The notes: generated from the sequence alone by a model not told the origin. 64,000 bases of DNA from Pseudomonas arsenicoxydans (GCF_006438915.1 NZ_RCZE01000003.1:315070-379069), one strand, 5' to 3'. Shown: positions 9,433 to 19,158, numbered from the stretch's first letter. Made by a program: numbers and translations.

Positions 9433-11883
9433 ATGAGCACCCAACTCTCCTGCTACCACTGCGCCCTGCCCGTCCCGGCCGGCAGCCGCTTCACCGCGGC
9501 GGTCCTGGGTGAAACCCGCGAGTTCTGCTGCCCGGGTTGCCAGGCCGTGGCCGAGGCTATCGTGGCGGGTGGCCTGGAAAGCTATTACCAGCATCGCAGC
9601 GAGTCATCGGTCAACCCCGAAGCCTTGCCGGTGCAGTTGGTGGACGAACTGGCGCTGTACGACCGCGCCGACGTGCAAGCCCCCTTCGTTCGCCACGATG
9701 GCGACCTCGCCGAAACCACCCTGTTGATGGAAGGCATCAGCTGCGCCGCGTGCGGCTGGTTGATCGAGAAACACCTGCGCGGTTTACCGGCAGTGGCCGA
9801 AGCACGCCTCAACCTGTCCAACCATCGCCTGCACGTACGCTGGGCCGACGCACAATTGCCGTTGAGCCAGGTGCTCAGTGAGTTGCGCCATATCGGTTAC
9901 GCCGCCCATCCCTATCAAGCCGACCGCGCCAGCGAACAACTGGCCAGTGAAAACCGTCTGGCCCTGCGCCAACTCGGCGTCGCCGGGCTGCTGTGGTTCC
10001 AGGCGATGATGGCGACCATGGCCACTTGGCCGGAATTCAACATCGACCTCAGCCCCGAACTGCACACCATCCTGCGCTGGGTCGCACTGTTCCTGACCAC
10101 GCCAATCGTGTTCTACAGCTGTGCGCCATTCTTCAAAGGCGCCATGCGCGACCTGCGCACGCGCCACCTGACCATGGACGTATCGGTGTCGCTGGCGATT
10201 GGCAGCGCCTACCTCGCCGGGATCTGGACTTCGATCAGCGGTGTCGGTGAACTGTATTTCGATGCGGTCGGGATGTTTGCGCTGTTCCTGCTGGCGGGTC
10301 GCTATCTGGAACGCCGAGCCCGAGAGCGTACCGCCGCGGCCACCGCACAACTCGTCAATCTGTTGCCCGCCTCGTGCTTGCGGCTAAGTGCCGACGGGCA
10401 AAGCGAGCGAATCTTGCTCAGCGAATTGCGCGTCGGCGATCAGGTATTGGTGCACCCCGGCGCGATTCTGCCGGCGGACGGCAAGATCCTCGACGGCCAG
10501 TCAAGCATCGATGAATCGCTGTTGACCGGTGAATACCTGCCGCAGCCGAGAATGCCAGGCGATGCAGTCACCGCTGGTACGCTGAACGTTGAAGGCGCGT
10601 TGACCGTGCAAGTGTTGGCGCTGGGCCAGGACACGCGACTGTCCGCCATCGTCCGCTTGCTGGATCGCGCGCAAGCCGAAAAACCGCGCCTGGCGGAAAT
10701 CGCCGACCGTGCCGCGCAGTGGTTTTTGCTGCTGTCGCTGATTGCCGCTGCCGCCATTGGCCTGTTGTGGTGGGAACTCGATTCATCGCGAGCCTTCTGG
10801 ATTGTACTGGCGATGCTCGTTGCGACCTGCCCGTGCGCTCTGTCCCTGGCGACGCCCACCGCGCTGACCGCCGCCACCGGCACGCTGCACAAACTCGGCC
10901 TGTTGCTGACGCGCGGCCATGTGCTGGAAGGCCTGAACCAGATCGACACGGTGATCTTCGACAAGACCGGCACCCTGACTGAAGGGCGCCTCGCTTTACG
11001 TTCAATCCGCCCGCTGGCCGCACTCGACAGTGACCAATGCCTGAGCCTCGCCGCTGCGCTGGAAAACCGCTCCGAACACCCGATAGCCCGCGCGTTTGGC
11101 CGCGCGCCGCTGGCCGCCGAAGAAGTCCACAGCACACCGGGCCTTGGGCTTGAAGGCCTGGTTGGTGTACAACGCTTGCGCATTGGCCAGCCGGGCTTTG
11201 TCTGCGAACTCAGTGGTGCGGCCTTACCGTTGATGCCCGATGAGGCCGGCCAATGGCTGCTGCTCGGCGACAGCCAAGGACCGCTGGCGTGGTTTGTCCT
11301 CGACGACCGTTTGCGTGCGGATGCCCCGGCGTTGCTGCAAGCCTGCAAGGCGCGGGGCTGGCGCACATTGCTGCTGTCCGGCGACAGCTCGCCGATGGTC
11401 GCCAGCGTTGCCGCTGAGCTCGGCATCGACGAGGCGCGTGGCGGTTTACGTCCTGACGACAAACTGCAGGTCCTGCAACAACTGCACAAGGAAGGTCGCA
11501 AGGTGTTGATGCTCGGTGACGGGGTCAACGACGTGCCGGTGCTCGCCGCCGCCGACATCAGCGTGGCGATGGGCTCGGCCACCGATCTGGCGAAAACCAG
11601 CGCCGATGCCGTGTTACTGTCCAACCGCCTCGACGCGCTGGTGCAAGCCTTCAGTCTGGCCCGAAGAACCCGTCGGGTAATCATCGAGAACCTGCTGTGG
11701 GCCGGGTTGTACAATGGCCTCATGTTGCCGTTCGCCGCCCTCGGCTGGATCACGCCGGTGTGGGCCGCTGTCGGCATGTCGATCAGTTCGTTGACCGTGG
11801 TGCTCAATGCCCTGCGCCTGACTCGCTTGCCGGGCACGCCAGCCATCAGCGCCACGCCAGAAACCCGCCCGCTGCCGGCCTGA
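9433..11883 (+). CDS. ccoI: cbb3-type copper-exporting P1B ATPase CcoI
   Basis: CcoI (FixI, CopA2-like) exports Cu(I) for assembly of the cbb3 copper site. The 816-residue protein has an N-terminal cysteine-rich segment (C7/C10, C32/C33/C36), a heavy-metal domain with CAAC at 104-107, the membrane CPC at 466-468, the phosphorylation site D510 in DKTGT, and GDGVND at 695-700. The extra N-terminal Cys cluster is typical of the CcoI/FixI branch rather than of detoxifying CopA. Context between ccoH and ccoS confirms the assignment. Confidence 0.95.
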   Translation: MSTQLSCYHCALPVPAGSRFTAAVLGETREFCCPGCQAVAEAIVAGGLESYYQHRSESSVNPEALPVQLVDELALYDRADVQAPFVRHDGDLAETTLLMEGISCAACGWLIEKHLRGLPAVAEARLNLSNHRLHVRWADAQLPLSQVLSELRHIGYAAHPYQADRASEQLASENRLALRQLGVAGLLWFQAMMATMATWPEFNIDLSPELHTILRWVALFLTTPIVFYSCAPFFKGAMRDLRTRHLTMDVSVSLAIGSAYLAGIWTSISGVGELYFDAVGMFALFLLAGRYLERRARERTAAATAQLVNLLPASCLRLSADGQSERILLSELRVGDQVLVHPGAILPADGKILDGQSSIDESLLTGEYLPQPRMPGDAVTAGTLNVEGALTVQVLALGQDTRLSAIVRLLDRAQAEKPRLAEIADRAAQWFLLLSLIAAAAIGLLWWELDSSRAFWIVLAMLVATCPCALSLATPTALTAATGTLHKLGLLLTRGHVLEGLNQIDTVIFDKTGTLTEGRLALRSIRPLAALDSDQCLSLAAALENRSEHPIARAFGRAPLAAEEVHSTPGLGLEGLVGVQRLRIGQPGFVCELSGAALPLMPDEAGQWLLLGDSQGPLAWFVLDDRLRADAPALLQACKARGWRTLLLSGDSSPMVASVAAELGIDEARGGLRPDDKLQVLQQLHKEGRKVLMLGDGVNDVPVLAAADISVAMGSATDLAKTSADAVLLSNRLDALVQAFSLARRTRRVIIENLLWAGLYNGLMLPFAALGWITPVWAAVGMSISSLTVVLNALRLTRLPGTPAISATPETRPLPA

Positions 11884-11907
11884 GCCGCGCGGGCATGGAG
11901 TCCACCC

Positions 11908-12126
11908 ATGCCAGCTCTTTACGTGATGATCCCGGCCGCGCTGCTGATCGTGGCCATCGCCGTCTACATCTTCTTCTGGGCGGTCGACAGCGGTCAGTAC
12001 GACGACCTCGACGGCCCGGCCCACAGCATTCTGTTCGACGACCAGGACCCGGCCCACAAAGCCGCGGTCGACGAAGCCAGCGGCCATCCGGCCAAACCCG
12101 ACGACAAGGCGCCGCCTCATGCTTGA
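11908..12126 (+). CDS. ccoS: cbb3 oxidase maturation protein CcoS
   Basis: CcoS is a small membrane protein needed for cofactor insertion into cbb3 oxidase. The 72 residues have one helix (about 4-24), followed by the family signature FWAVDSGQYDDLDGPA (24-39). It starts 24 bases after ccoI, and its end overlaps the next gene by 8 bases, so the two are translationally coupled. Confidence 0.93.
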   Translation: MPALYVMIPAALLIVAIAVYIFFWAVDSGQYDDLDGPAHSILFDDQDPAHKAAVDEASGHPAKPDDKAPPHA

Positions 12127-12802
12127 ATTGGCGCCACTGCTGGTGTCTGCGGTGATTCTCGGCTTGCTCGGCGGCGGTCATTGCCTGGGCATGTGCGGCG
12201 GCTTGATGGGCGCGTTGACCCTGGCGATTCCCAAGGAACAACGCAGCCGACGCTTTCGGTTGCTGCTGGCCTACAACCTGGGACGGATCCTCAGCTACGC
12301 CACCGCCGGCCTCTTGATCGGCCTGGCGGGTTGGGCCGTGGCCAACAGCCCGGCGGCGATGTTTATGCGGGTCATCGCCGGTGTGCTGCTGATTGCCATG
12401 GGCCTGTACCTCGCTGGTTGGTGGAGCGGCCTGACCCGCATCGAAAGCCTGGGTCGAGGCCTGTGGCGGCATATTCAGCCGATTGCCAACAAACTGCTGC
12501 CGGTATCGAGCCTGCCCCGCGCTTTGCTGTTGGGCGCGCTCTGGGGCTGGCTACCGTGCGGGTTGGTTTACAGCACATTGCTGTGGTCGGCCAGTCAGGG
12601 CAATGCGCGGGACAGTGCGTTGTTGATGCTCGCGTTCGGCCTGGGCACCTGGCCGGTATTGCTCGCCACGGGCCTGGCGGCTGAGCGGGTGACGGCGCTG
12701 CTGCGCAAACGCAGCGTGCGCATGGCTGGTGGGTTGCTGGTGATGCTGTTCGGCCTCTGGACCTTGCCGGGACCGCATCAGCATTGGTTGATGGGTCATT
12801 AG
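12119..12802 (+). CDS. TauE/SafE- or DsbD-like membrane protein linked to cbb3 biogenesis
   Basis: This 227-residue protein has about six membrane helices and belongs to the UreH/DsbD-TM-like group. The N-terminal motif GGGHCLGMCGG (about 19-29) places a Cys pair in the first helix, and a WLPCG motif at about 142-146 gives another membrane Cys. These cysteines could handle copper or thiols. It always travels with ccoS in Pseudomonas and overlaps it here, so a role in metal delivery or redox chemistry of cbb3 assembly is likely but not shown. Sulfite export, the usual database label, is not supported by context. Confidence 0.8.
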   Translation: MLELAPLLVSAVILGLLGGGHCLGMCGGLMGALTLAIPKEQRSRRFRLLLAYNLGRILSYATAGLLIGLAGWAVANSPAAMFMRVIAGVLLIAMGLYLAGWWSGLTRIESLGRGLWRHIQPIANKLLPVSSLPRALLLGALWGWLPCGLVYSTLLWSASQGNARDSALLMLAFGLGTWPVLLATGLAAERVTALLRKRSVRMAGGLLVMLFGLWTLPGPHQHWLMGH

Positions 12803-12817
12803 ATCGGCTGCGCCCCC

Positions 12818-12881
12818 TTCGCGAGCAAGCCCGCTCCCACAGTTGACCGCGTTCCAACGTGGGAGTGGGCTTGCTCACGAA
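12818..12881. repeat. REPIN, short-spacer form
   Basis: Inverted units at 12818-12840 and 12859-12881 are separated by only 18 bases. The right arm has two substitutions (GTGGGAGTGGGCTTGCTCACGA) relative to the family. It lies between the TauE-like gene and hemN. Confidence 0.88.
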
Positions 12882-12913
12882 GAGGCCCGCACCGACAACG
12901 CAAACCCTGACCG

Positions 12914-12955
12914 TTGATACAAATCAAGATGACCCAACGCCTCCCCCCCTAGACT
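12914..12955 (+). promoter_or_regulatory. Anr-dependent promoter of hemN
   Basis: TTGATACAAATCAA (12914-12927) is a perfect Fnr/Anr box. A -10-like TAGACT lies at 12950-12955. If transcription starts near 12962, the box is centred at about -41.5, the class II activator position. The hemN ATG is 30 bases further on. Confidence 0.88.
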
Positions 12956-12991
12956 CGCTCACACTGCCAGCCTATCCGGGGGAATGCCCGC

Positions 12992-14377
12992 ATGATGCTC
13001 GACGCCATTCGTTGGGACACCGATCTGATCCGCCGTTATGACCTGGCGGGACCGCGCTACACCTCTTACCCGACCGCCGTGCAATTCAACAGTCAGGTCG
13101 GCTCGTTCGACCTGTTCCACGCGCTGCGTGACAGCCGCAAGGCCCTGCGCCCGTTGTCGTTGTACGTGCATGTGCCGTTTTGCGCGAACATTTGCTACTA
13201 CTGCGCCTGCAACAAAGTCATCACCAAGGATCGCGGCCGCGCCCTGCCCTACTTGCAGCGTCTTGAGCAGGAAATCCAGCTGATCGCCTGTCACCTCGAC
13301 CCGGCACAGAAGGTCGAACAACTGCACTTCGGTGGCGGCACCCCGACGTTTCTCAGCCACGATGAACTGCGCCAGTTAATGGCTCAACTGCGCAAAAGCT
13401 TCAACTTGCTGGACGATGATTCCGGCGACTACGGCATTGAAATCGACCCTCGCGAAGCCGACTGGTCGACCATGGGCCTGTTGCGCGAGCTGGGTTTCAA
13501 TCGCGTCAGCATTGGCCTGCAAGACCTCGACCCGGCCGTGCAACGGGCGGTCAATCGCCTGCAAAGCCTTGAGGAAACCCGCGCGGTGATCGATGCGGCG
13601 CGGACCCTGCAATTTCGCTCGATCAACATCGACCTGATCTACGGCTTGCCCCGGCAGACGCCCGAGAACTTCGCCCACACAGTGGACGAAGTGATCAACC
13701 TTCAACCGGATCGGCTCTCGGTATTCAACTACGCGCACCTGCCCGAACGCTTCATGCCACAGCGACGCATCAACAGCGACGAGCTGCCGACACCGGCGCA
13801 GAAGCTGGAAATACTCCAGCGCACCATCGAGCAACTGACCAAGGCCGGTTACCGCTACATCGGCATGGACCACTTCGCCCTGCCCGACGATGAACTGGCG
13901 ATTGCCCAGGAAGAATCGACCCTGCAGCGTAACTTTCAGGGCTACACCACCCACGGCCATTGCGATTTGATCGGTTTGGGCGTGTCCGCCATCAGCCAGA
14001 TCGGTGATCTGTACTGCCAGAACACCAGCGATATTGCTCAATACCAGAACACCCTGGCTACGGGTCAACTGGCCACCAGTCGTGGCCTGGTGTGCAACGC
14101 TGATGATCGGCTGCGGCGGGCGGTGATACAGCAGTTGATCTGCACGTTCAGCCTGGAATTCGTCGAGATCGAGCAAGCGTTCAACATCGACTTTCGAGGT
14201 TACTTCGGCCAATTGTGGCCACAGTTGCTGACCATGGCCGATGACGGCTTGATCAGCCTCGACAACGAACGAATCACCGTGCTGCCGGCCGGTCGCTTGT
14301 TGGTGCGCTCGGTGTGCATGGTGTTCGATGCTTATCTGCAGCAGACCAATCAGCAACGATTTTCCCGGGTGATCTGA
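12992..14377 (+). CDS. hemN: oxygen-independent coproporphyrinogen III oxidase
   Basis: HemN is a radical-SAM enzyme that decarboxylates coproporphyrinogen III to protoporphyrinogen IX without oxygen, supplying heme for cbb3 and other cytochromes in low oxygen. The 461-residue length fits true HemN. The cluster motif is C64-x3-C68-x2-C71 followed by C73 (FCANICYYCACNK), and a GGGTP motif lies at about 114-118. Two ATGs are adjacent (12992, 12995), after GGGGGAA. The perfect Anr box upstream, and anr itself downstream, make the regulatory link clear. Confidence 0.96.
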   Translation: MMLDAIRWDTDLIRRYDLAGPRYTSYPTAVQFNSQVGSFDLFHALRDSRKALRPLSLYVHVPFCANICYYCACNKVITKDRGRALPYLQRLEQEIQLIACHLDPAQKVEQLHFGGGTPTFLSHDELRQLMAQLRKSFNLLDDDSGDYGIEIDPREADWSTMGLLRELGFNRVSIGLQDLDPAVQRAVNRLQSLEETRAVIDAARTLQFRSINIDLIYGLPRQTPENFAHTVDEVINLQPDRLSVFNYAHLPERFMPQRRINSDELPTPAQKLEILQRTIEQLTKAGYRYIGMDHFALPDDELAIAQEESTLQRNFQGYTTHGHCDLIGLGVSAISQIGDLYCQNTSDIAQYQNTLATGQLATSRGLVCNADDRLRRAVIQQLICTFSLEFVEIEQAFNIDFRGYFGQLWPQLLTMADDGLISLDNERITVLPAGRLLVRSVCMVFDAYLQQTNQQRFSRVI

Positions 14378-14517
14378 CTCTTCATCGCCCAGTTACACGG
14401 GACCGCCCAACTTCACCCTGTATCGTGGCGTGACAATATCTGCACAAACTGGCCGGAATGCCATCCCGTGGGTTACCCTTACGTCTTATGTGTGATTTTC
14501 CCACAAGGATTGAAGAA

Positions 14518-15252
14518 ATGTCCGAGCCAGTCAAACTGCGTGCTCATAACCAGGCCCATTGCAAGGATTGCAGCCTCGCCCCCCTGTGTTTACCGCTGTC
14601 TCTGAACCTGGAGGACATGGACGCGCTGGACGACATCGTCAAGCGTGGCCGTCCACTGAAAAAAGGTGAATTCCTGTTTCGCCAGGGCGACACCTTCGAT
14701 TGCGTTTATGCAGTGCGCTCCGGCGCCCTCAAGACATTCAGCCTGAGCGACGGCGGTGAGGAACAACTCACCGGTTTCCACCTGCCGAGTGAACTGGTTG
14801 GCCTGTCGGGCATGGACACCGAAAAGCACCCCGTGTCCGCGCAAGCGCTGGAAACCACCTCAGTGTGCGAAATCCCTTTCGATCGCCTCGACGAATTGTC
14901 CGTGCAACTGCCGCAACTGCGTCGCCAGTTGATGCGCGTCATGAGTCGCGAAATTCGCGACGATCAACAAATGATGTTGCTGCTGTCGAAAAAAACCGCC
15001 GACGAGCGCATCGCCACTTTTCTGGTCAACCTGTCGGCCCGTTTCCGCGCCCGCGGTTTTTCGGCCAACCAGTTCCGCTTGAGTATGTCGCGCAACGAAA
15101 TCGGTAATTACCTGGGGCTGGCGGTCGAAACCGTGTCCCGGGTGTTCACCCGTTTCCAGCAGAACGAATTGATTGCCGCTGAAGGCAAGGAAATTCATAT
15201 CCTCGACCCGATCCAGCTCTGCGCGCTGGCCGGTGGCTCTCTCGAAGGCTGA
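14518..15252 (+). CDS. anr: oxygen-sensing Crp/Fnr regulator Anr
   Basis: Anr is the Fnr-type activator of microaerobic genes. The 244-residue protein begins at the ATG at 14518 (AAGGATTGAAGAA upstream); the frame extends back to 14458, but the shorter form matches the usual length. The four cluster ligands expected from Fnr are present: C15, C18, C24 and C117. The cyclic-nucleotide-like fold is followed by a helix-turn-helix at about 192-222 ([18 protein letters not shown]), which recognises TTGAT half sites such as that before hemN. It is the probable regulator of hemN, ccoG and at least one cco operon in this window. Confidence 0.96.
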   Translation: MSEPVKLRAHNQAHCKDCSLAPLCLPLSLNLEDMDALDDIVKRGRPLKKGEFLFRQGDTFDCVYAVRSGALKTFSLSDGGEEQLTGFHLPSELVGLSGMDTEKHPVSAQALETTSVCEIPFDRLDELSVQLPQLRRQLMRVMSREIRDDQQMMLLLSKKTADERIATFLVNLSARFRARGFSANQFRLSMSRNEIGNYLGLAVETVSRVFTRFQQNELIAAEGKEIHILDPIQLCALAGGSLEG

Positions 15253-15264
15253 TTTGTAACCATT

Positions 15265-15290
15265 GCGGCTGAGCGAAACGGTTCAGCCGC
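15265..15290 (+). terminator. stem-loop after anr
   Basis: GCGGCTGA and TCAGCCGC form an 8-bp stem 12 bases after the anr stop. There is no T-run; the following bases are part of a TATACT -10-like sequence (15294-15299) for apt. It may be a weak or factor-dependent terminator. Confidence 0.4.
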
Positions 15291-15332
15291 CGTTATACTG
15301 CGACGTTTGCAGCCTGCCAGGACACCTCGACG

Positions 15333-15881
15333 ATGGTCTTCGACTCCTTCGACATCAAATCCCTGATCCGCCCCGTGATCGATTTCCCCAAGCCGGGCGT
15401 GATCTTTCGTGACATCACGCCGCTGTTCCAGTCGCCCACGGCCCTGCGCCTGGTGATGGACAGCTTTGCCCATCGCTACGTCGAAGCCGATTTCACCCAC
15501 ATCGGGGCGATGGATGCCCGTGGCTTCCTGATCGGTTCGGTGCTGGCGTATCAGTTGAACAAGCCGCTGGTGCTGTTCCGCAAGCAAGGCAAACTGCCGG
15601 CCGACGTGTTGGCCGAGGGTTACGCGACCGAGTACGGCGAAGCGTTCCTCGAAGTTCACGCCGACAGCCTGTGCGAAGGCGATTCGGTGGTGATGTTCGA
15701 TGACCTGATCGCCACGGGCGGCACGCTGATTGCGGCGGCGAACCTGATCCGGCGCATGGGTGCGCGGGTTCATGAAGCGGCGGCGATTATTGATCTGCCG
15801 GAGTTGGGTGGGTCGCAGCGGTTGGAAGATATGGGGATTCCTACTTTCTGCCTGACGCAGTTTGCTTTGAGCGATAAATAA
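15333..15881 (+). CDS. apt: adenine phosphoribosyltransferase
   Basis: Apt salvages adenine with PRPP to form AMP in the cytoplasm. The 182-residue protein has the PRPP-binding signature [13 protein letters not shown] at about 120-132 and the family motif ARGFLIG near 64-70. It lies directly after anr with its own -10-like element. It is followed by a REPIN. Confidence 0.95.
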   Translation: MVFDSFDIKSLIRPVIDFPKPGVIFRDITPLFQSPTALRLVMDSFAHRYVEADFTHIGAMDARGFLIGSVLAYQLNKPLVLFRKQGKLPADVLAEGYATEYGEAFLEVHADSLCEGDSVVMFDDLIATGGTLIAAANLIRRMGARVHEAAAIIDLPELGGSQRLEDMGIPTFCLTQFALSDK

Positions 15882-15901
15882 GCGGCGTCCTCACCGACGC
15901 C

Positions 15902-15983
15902 TTCGCGAGCAAGCCCGCTCCCACATTCGACCGAGTTCTTTCAGAGGAATACGGTTAAATGTGGGAGCGGGCTTGCTCGCGAA
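15902..15983. repeat. REPIN between apt and the acyl-CoA dehydrogenase gene
   Basis: Inverted units (TTCGCGAGCAAGCCCGCTCC... and its complement) surround a spacer containing CCGAGTTCTTTC. It sits between two convergent genes. Confidence 0.92.
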
Positions 15984-16018
15984 GAGGCCATCCGCAACAC
16001 CATCAATTTCTATGCCTG

Positions 16019-17167
16019 CTAAAGCCCCATCTGCTTACTGATAATCTCGTTCATCACTTCCCGCGTCCCGCCGCCAATCGACAGAATCCGGTTATCCCGG
16101 TACAGCCGCTCCACCAGGCTGTCGCGCATGTAGCCCAAGCCCCCCAGAATCTGAACCGCATCATTGACGATCCGGTCCGCCGTGTCGGTGGCAAAGTTCT
16201 TGGCCATCGAAATTTCCTTGATCACACTCTGCCCCGCCGCCATCTTCGCCGCCTGGCGATAGGTAAATTCCCGAGACACTTCCAGCGCTGTCGCCATCTC
16301 GGCGAGGCGGTGCTTGAGCACCTGGAACTTGCCGATGGGTTTCCCGAAGGCTTCGCGCTGACGCGCCCATTTCAGGCTCTCCTCCAGCGCCAGCTGCGCG
16401 GTCATGTTGGCCATCAGTGCCAACGCCAGCCGCTCACTCTGAAAGTTACCCATGATGCAGGCGAAACCCATGTTTTCTGCGCCGATCAGATTGCCCACTG
16501 GCACCCGGCAATCGTCGAAGAACAATTCTGCGGTGTCCGACGCCCACCAGCCCATTTTCTTCAACTGACGGCCAACGGTGAAACCGGGCGTGCCCTTCTC
16601 GATCAACAACAGGCTGATACCGCCAAACCCCGGCGCGCCGGTGCGCACCGCGACGGTGTAGAAATCGGCACGAACGCCGCTGGTGATAAAGGTTTTGCTG
16701 CCGCTGACGCGATAGAAGTCGCCGTCACGCACAGCGCGGGTTTGCAGGTTGGCGACGTCGGAACCGCCGCTGGGCTCGGTGACCGCCAGGGCGCTGATCT
16801 TCTCGCCGGTCAGCACTTGCGGTACCACGCGATCACGCACTTCGGGCCTTGCCCATTTGAGGATCGGTGGCAGGCCGATGTCCAGCGAACCCAAACCGGC
16901 CACCAGTCCACCCGAGCCACAACGCATCAGCTCTTCGCTGGCAGCGACCTTGGCGAACAGATCACCTTCATGGCTGCCACCCAGCGCTTCAGGATAGCCA
17001 ATGCCCAGAATCCCGGCAGCACCGGCCTTGAGGTAGAGCTCACGGGGAAAGCTTTCAGCTTCCTCCCACTGATCAATGTCCGGAAGAATCTCACGCTCGA
17101 CGAAACGTCTGACGCTGTCACGGACCAATTGGTGGCTGGGATCGAAGTATTCCTGAAAGGCAGGCAT
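16019..17167 (-). CDS. acyl-CoA dehydrogenase family protein
   Basis: This FAD enzyme oxidises an acyl-CoA at the alpha-beta bond and passes electrons to ETF. The 382-residue protein has the typical N-terminal helical, middle beta (AVTEPSGGSD, 128-137) and C-terminal helical domains. The C-terminal loop reads IGGGT, without the Glu found in MCAD-type YEGT, while LEESLKWARQREAFGK (261-276) aligns with the LCAD/IVD pattern. The catalytic base is therefore probably E262 or E263, suggesting a long or branched acyl substrate. It stands alone between two REPINs, so no pathway partner is visible. Confidence 0.88.
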   Translation of the reverse strand: MPAFQEYFDPSHQLVRDSVRRFVEREILPDIDQWEEAESFPRELYLKAGAAGILGIGYPEALGGSHEGDLFAKVAASEELMRCGSGGLVAGLGSLDIGLPPILKWARPEVRDRVVPQVLTGEKISALAVTEPSGGSDVANLQTRAVRDGDFYRVSGSKTFITSGVRADFYTVAVRTGAPGFGGISLLLIEKGTPGFTVGRQLKKMGWWASDTAELFFDDCRVPVGNLIGAENMGFACIMGNFQSERLALALMANMTAQLALEESLKWARQREAFGKPIGKFQVLKHRLAEMATALEVSREFTYRQAAKMAAGQSVIKEISMAKNFATDTADRIVNDAVQILGGLGYMRDSLVERLYRDNRILSIGGGTREVMNEIISKQMGL

Positions 17168-17259
17168 CGGCGAACTCCACTGAAGGTTCAGCGACGTTAA
17201 CCGAGCGCTTGCTTGGTTTTCAACAGAATTGTGTCAATCAGGTGAACCGAGGTGCGCCC

Positions 17260-17340
17260 TTCGCGAGCAAGCCCGCTCCCACATTTGACCGCGTTCATCT
17301 GGACGACTCGGTCAAATGTGGGAGCGGGCTTGCTCGCGAA
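17260..17340. repeat. REPIN between the acyl-CoA dehydrogenase gene and recR
   Basis: Two perfect inverted REP units flank a spacer (ACATTTGACCGCG ... CGGTCAAATGT) whose own ends are complementary, which extends the hairpin. Confidence 0.92.
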
Positions 17341-17356
17341 GGCGTCAGCCCAGGCA

Positions 17357-17959
17357 TTACAACGCTATCGGCTTACGCCCCGCAAACGAATGCGCCAACG
17401 TCCCGCCATCCACCAGCTCCAGCTCACCACCCAACGGCACACCATGGGCAATACGCGAAGCAATCAGGCCCTTATTGCTGAGCAACTGCGCAATGTAATG
17501 CGCCGTCGCCTCACCTTCCACCGTCGGGTTGGTCGCGAGGATGACTTCAGCAAAGGTCCCGGCCTCTTCAATCCGCGCTATCAACTGCGGAATACCAATC
17601 GCCTCAGGTCCGAGGCCATCAAGCGGCGACAAATGCCCTTTGAGCACGAAGTAACGACCACGGAAACCGGTCTGCTCCACCGCATAGACATCCATCGGCC
17701 CTTCCACCACGCACAACAACGTGTCGTCGCGGCGGGTATCCGCGCACTGCGGGCACAGGTCGTCTTCGGTCAGCGTGCGGCACAAACGGCAATGGCCCAC
17801 CCCTTCCATGGCCTGGCTCAAGGCCGACGCCAGTCGCGAACCACCGCTGCGATCACGTTCAAGCAGTTGCAGCGCCATGCGCTGGGCGGTTTTCTGACCC
17901 ACACCCGGCAAAATTCGCAGGGCATCGATCAGTTGGCGAATCAAAGGGCTGAAGCTCAT
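17357..17959 (-). CDS. recR: recombination mediator RecR
   Basis: RecR works with RecF/RecO to load RecA at gaps. The 200-residue protein has an N-terminal helix-hairpin-helix ([11 protein letters not shown]), a C4 zinc finger (CRLC ... CPQC, about 57-72) and a Toprim domain ([12 protein letters not shown]). In most pseudomonads recR directly follows dnaX-ybaB. Here an oxidoreductase gene, a terminator and a REPIN intervene, so recR must rely on its own promoter or on read-through from the oxidoreductase gene. Confidence 0.95.
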   Translation of the reverse strand: MSFSPLIRQLIDALRILPGVGQKTAQRMALQLLERDRSGGSRLASALSQAMEGVGHCRLCRTLTEDDLCPQCADTRRDDTLLCVVEGPMDVYAVEQTGFRGRYFVLKGHLSPLDGLGPEAIGIPQLIARIEEAGTFAEVILATNPTVEGEATAHYIAQLLSNKGLIASRIAHGVPLGGELELVDGGTLAHSFAGRKPIAL

Positions 17960-18024
17960 GGGGAAACGTCCGACAAAACAACGAGACGCGGTTTATACCC
18001 GCGCCTCTCTTTAGCGTCAAATAC

Positions 18025-19059
18025 TCAGTCTTGCGCGACCCGCACCACCAGTTTGCCGAAGTTGCGCCCTTCCAGCAGACCGATGAATGCTTCGGGTGCC
18101 TGCTCGAGGCCATCGACCACGTCTTCGCGGAATTTCACCTTGCCGTCGCGCACCCACGGCGCCATCGCACTGACGAATTCCGGCTGACGATCGCCGTAGT
18201 CATCGAACACGATGAAGCCCTGGATTCGCACACGCTTGGCCAATATTGTCCGTTGCAATTGCGGCAGGCGATCCGGGCCGGTCGGGGCTTCGTGGGCATT
18301 GTAGGACGCGATCAGGCCGCACAGCGGAATTCGCGCCTTGGGGTTGAGCAGCGGCAATACCGCGTCGAACACCTTGCCACCGACGTTCTCGTAGTAGATG
18401 TCGATGCCGTTGGGGCACGCCTGCGCCAACTCCTCGGCGAAGTTCGGGCTCTTGTGGTCGACGCAGGCATCGAAGCCCAATTCGTCGACGACATAACGGC
18501 ATTTTTCCGTGCCACCGGCCACGCCGACCGCGCGCAAACCCTTGATCTTCGCCACCTGGCCGACCACCGACCCCACTGCACCGGACGCCGCCGCGACCAC
18601 CAGGGTTTCACCGGACTTCGGCTGACCGATGTCCATCAGGCCCATGTAGGCCGTCATGCCCGGCATACCGAGCACGCCCAAGGCCATCGATGGGCTCGGC
18701 AACCCGGACGGCACCGGGATGATGTTGCGACCGTCGCTAATGCTGTGGCTCTGCCAGCCGGTGGAGCCGACGACGACATCACCTTCCTGGAATTTTGGAT
18801 TCAACGAACGCTCGACCCGACTGACAGCGCCGCCGGTCATGACCTCGCCGATTTCGACGGGGGCGGCGTAGGACGGCGCGTCACTCATGCGACCGCGCAT
18901 GTACGGGTCCAGTGACAAGTAAAGGGTCTTGAGCAGGACCTGTCCGTCAGCGAGGTCCGGCAGCGCTTCCCTTTCCAGGCGAAAATTCTCCGGCGTCGGC
19001 GCGCCAACCGGGCGGGACGCCAGGACGATACGTTGGTTGAGGGTCAATGCTTGTGGCAT
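18025..19059 (-). CDS. zinc-independent NADP-dependent MDR oxidoreductase (curcumin/leukotriene reductase type)
   Basis: This 344-residue medium-chain dehydrogenase/reductase reduces double bonds of enones using NADPH in the better-known relatives (CurA, YncB, leukotriene B4 dehydrogenase). The nucleotide-binding loop AASGAVGSVVGQ is at about 155-166. YLSLDPYMRGRMSD near 47-60 is a family signature, and zinc ligands are absent. The physiological substrate cannot be told from sequence. It lies between ybaB and recR, which are usually adjacent, so it is likely an insertion into that operon. Confidence 0.87.
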   Translation of the reverse strand: MPQALTLNQRIVLASRPVGAPTPENFRLEREALPDLADGQVLLKTLYLSLDPYMRGRMSDAPSYAAPVEIGEVMTGGAVSRVERSLNPKFQEGDVVVGSTGWQSHSISDGRNIIPVPSGLPSPSMALGVLGMPGMTAYMGLMDIGQPKSGETLVVAAASGAVGSVVGQVAKIKGLRAVGVAGGTEKCRYVVDELGFDACVDHKSPNFAEELAQACPNGIDIYYENVGGKVFDAVLPLLNPKARIPLCGLIASYNAHEAPTGPDRLPQLQRTILAKRVRIQGFIVFDDYGDRQPEFVSAMAPWVRDGKVKFREDVVDGLEQAPEAFIGLLEGRNFGKLVVRVAQD

Positions 19060-19158
19060 GTGAGCGTCTCCTTTGATCGAGAATCGAGTGGTGTAGGGGA
19101 GCAGACCTTTGTGGCGGTTTAGTGTTCGATGTTTCGTCAGTTGTACCGAGTCGACTGC

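Noticed and set aside
15959-17200. Forward-strand frame of 413 codons over the acyl-CoA dehydrogenase gene
   Set aside because: Starts inside a REPIN and is the complement of a clear flavoenzyme gene.
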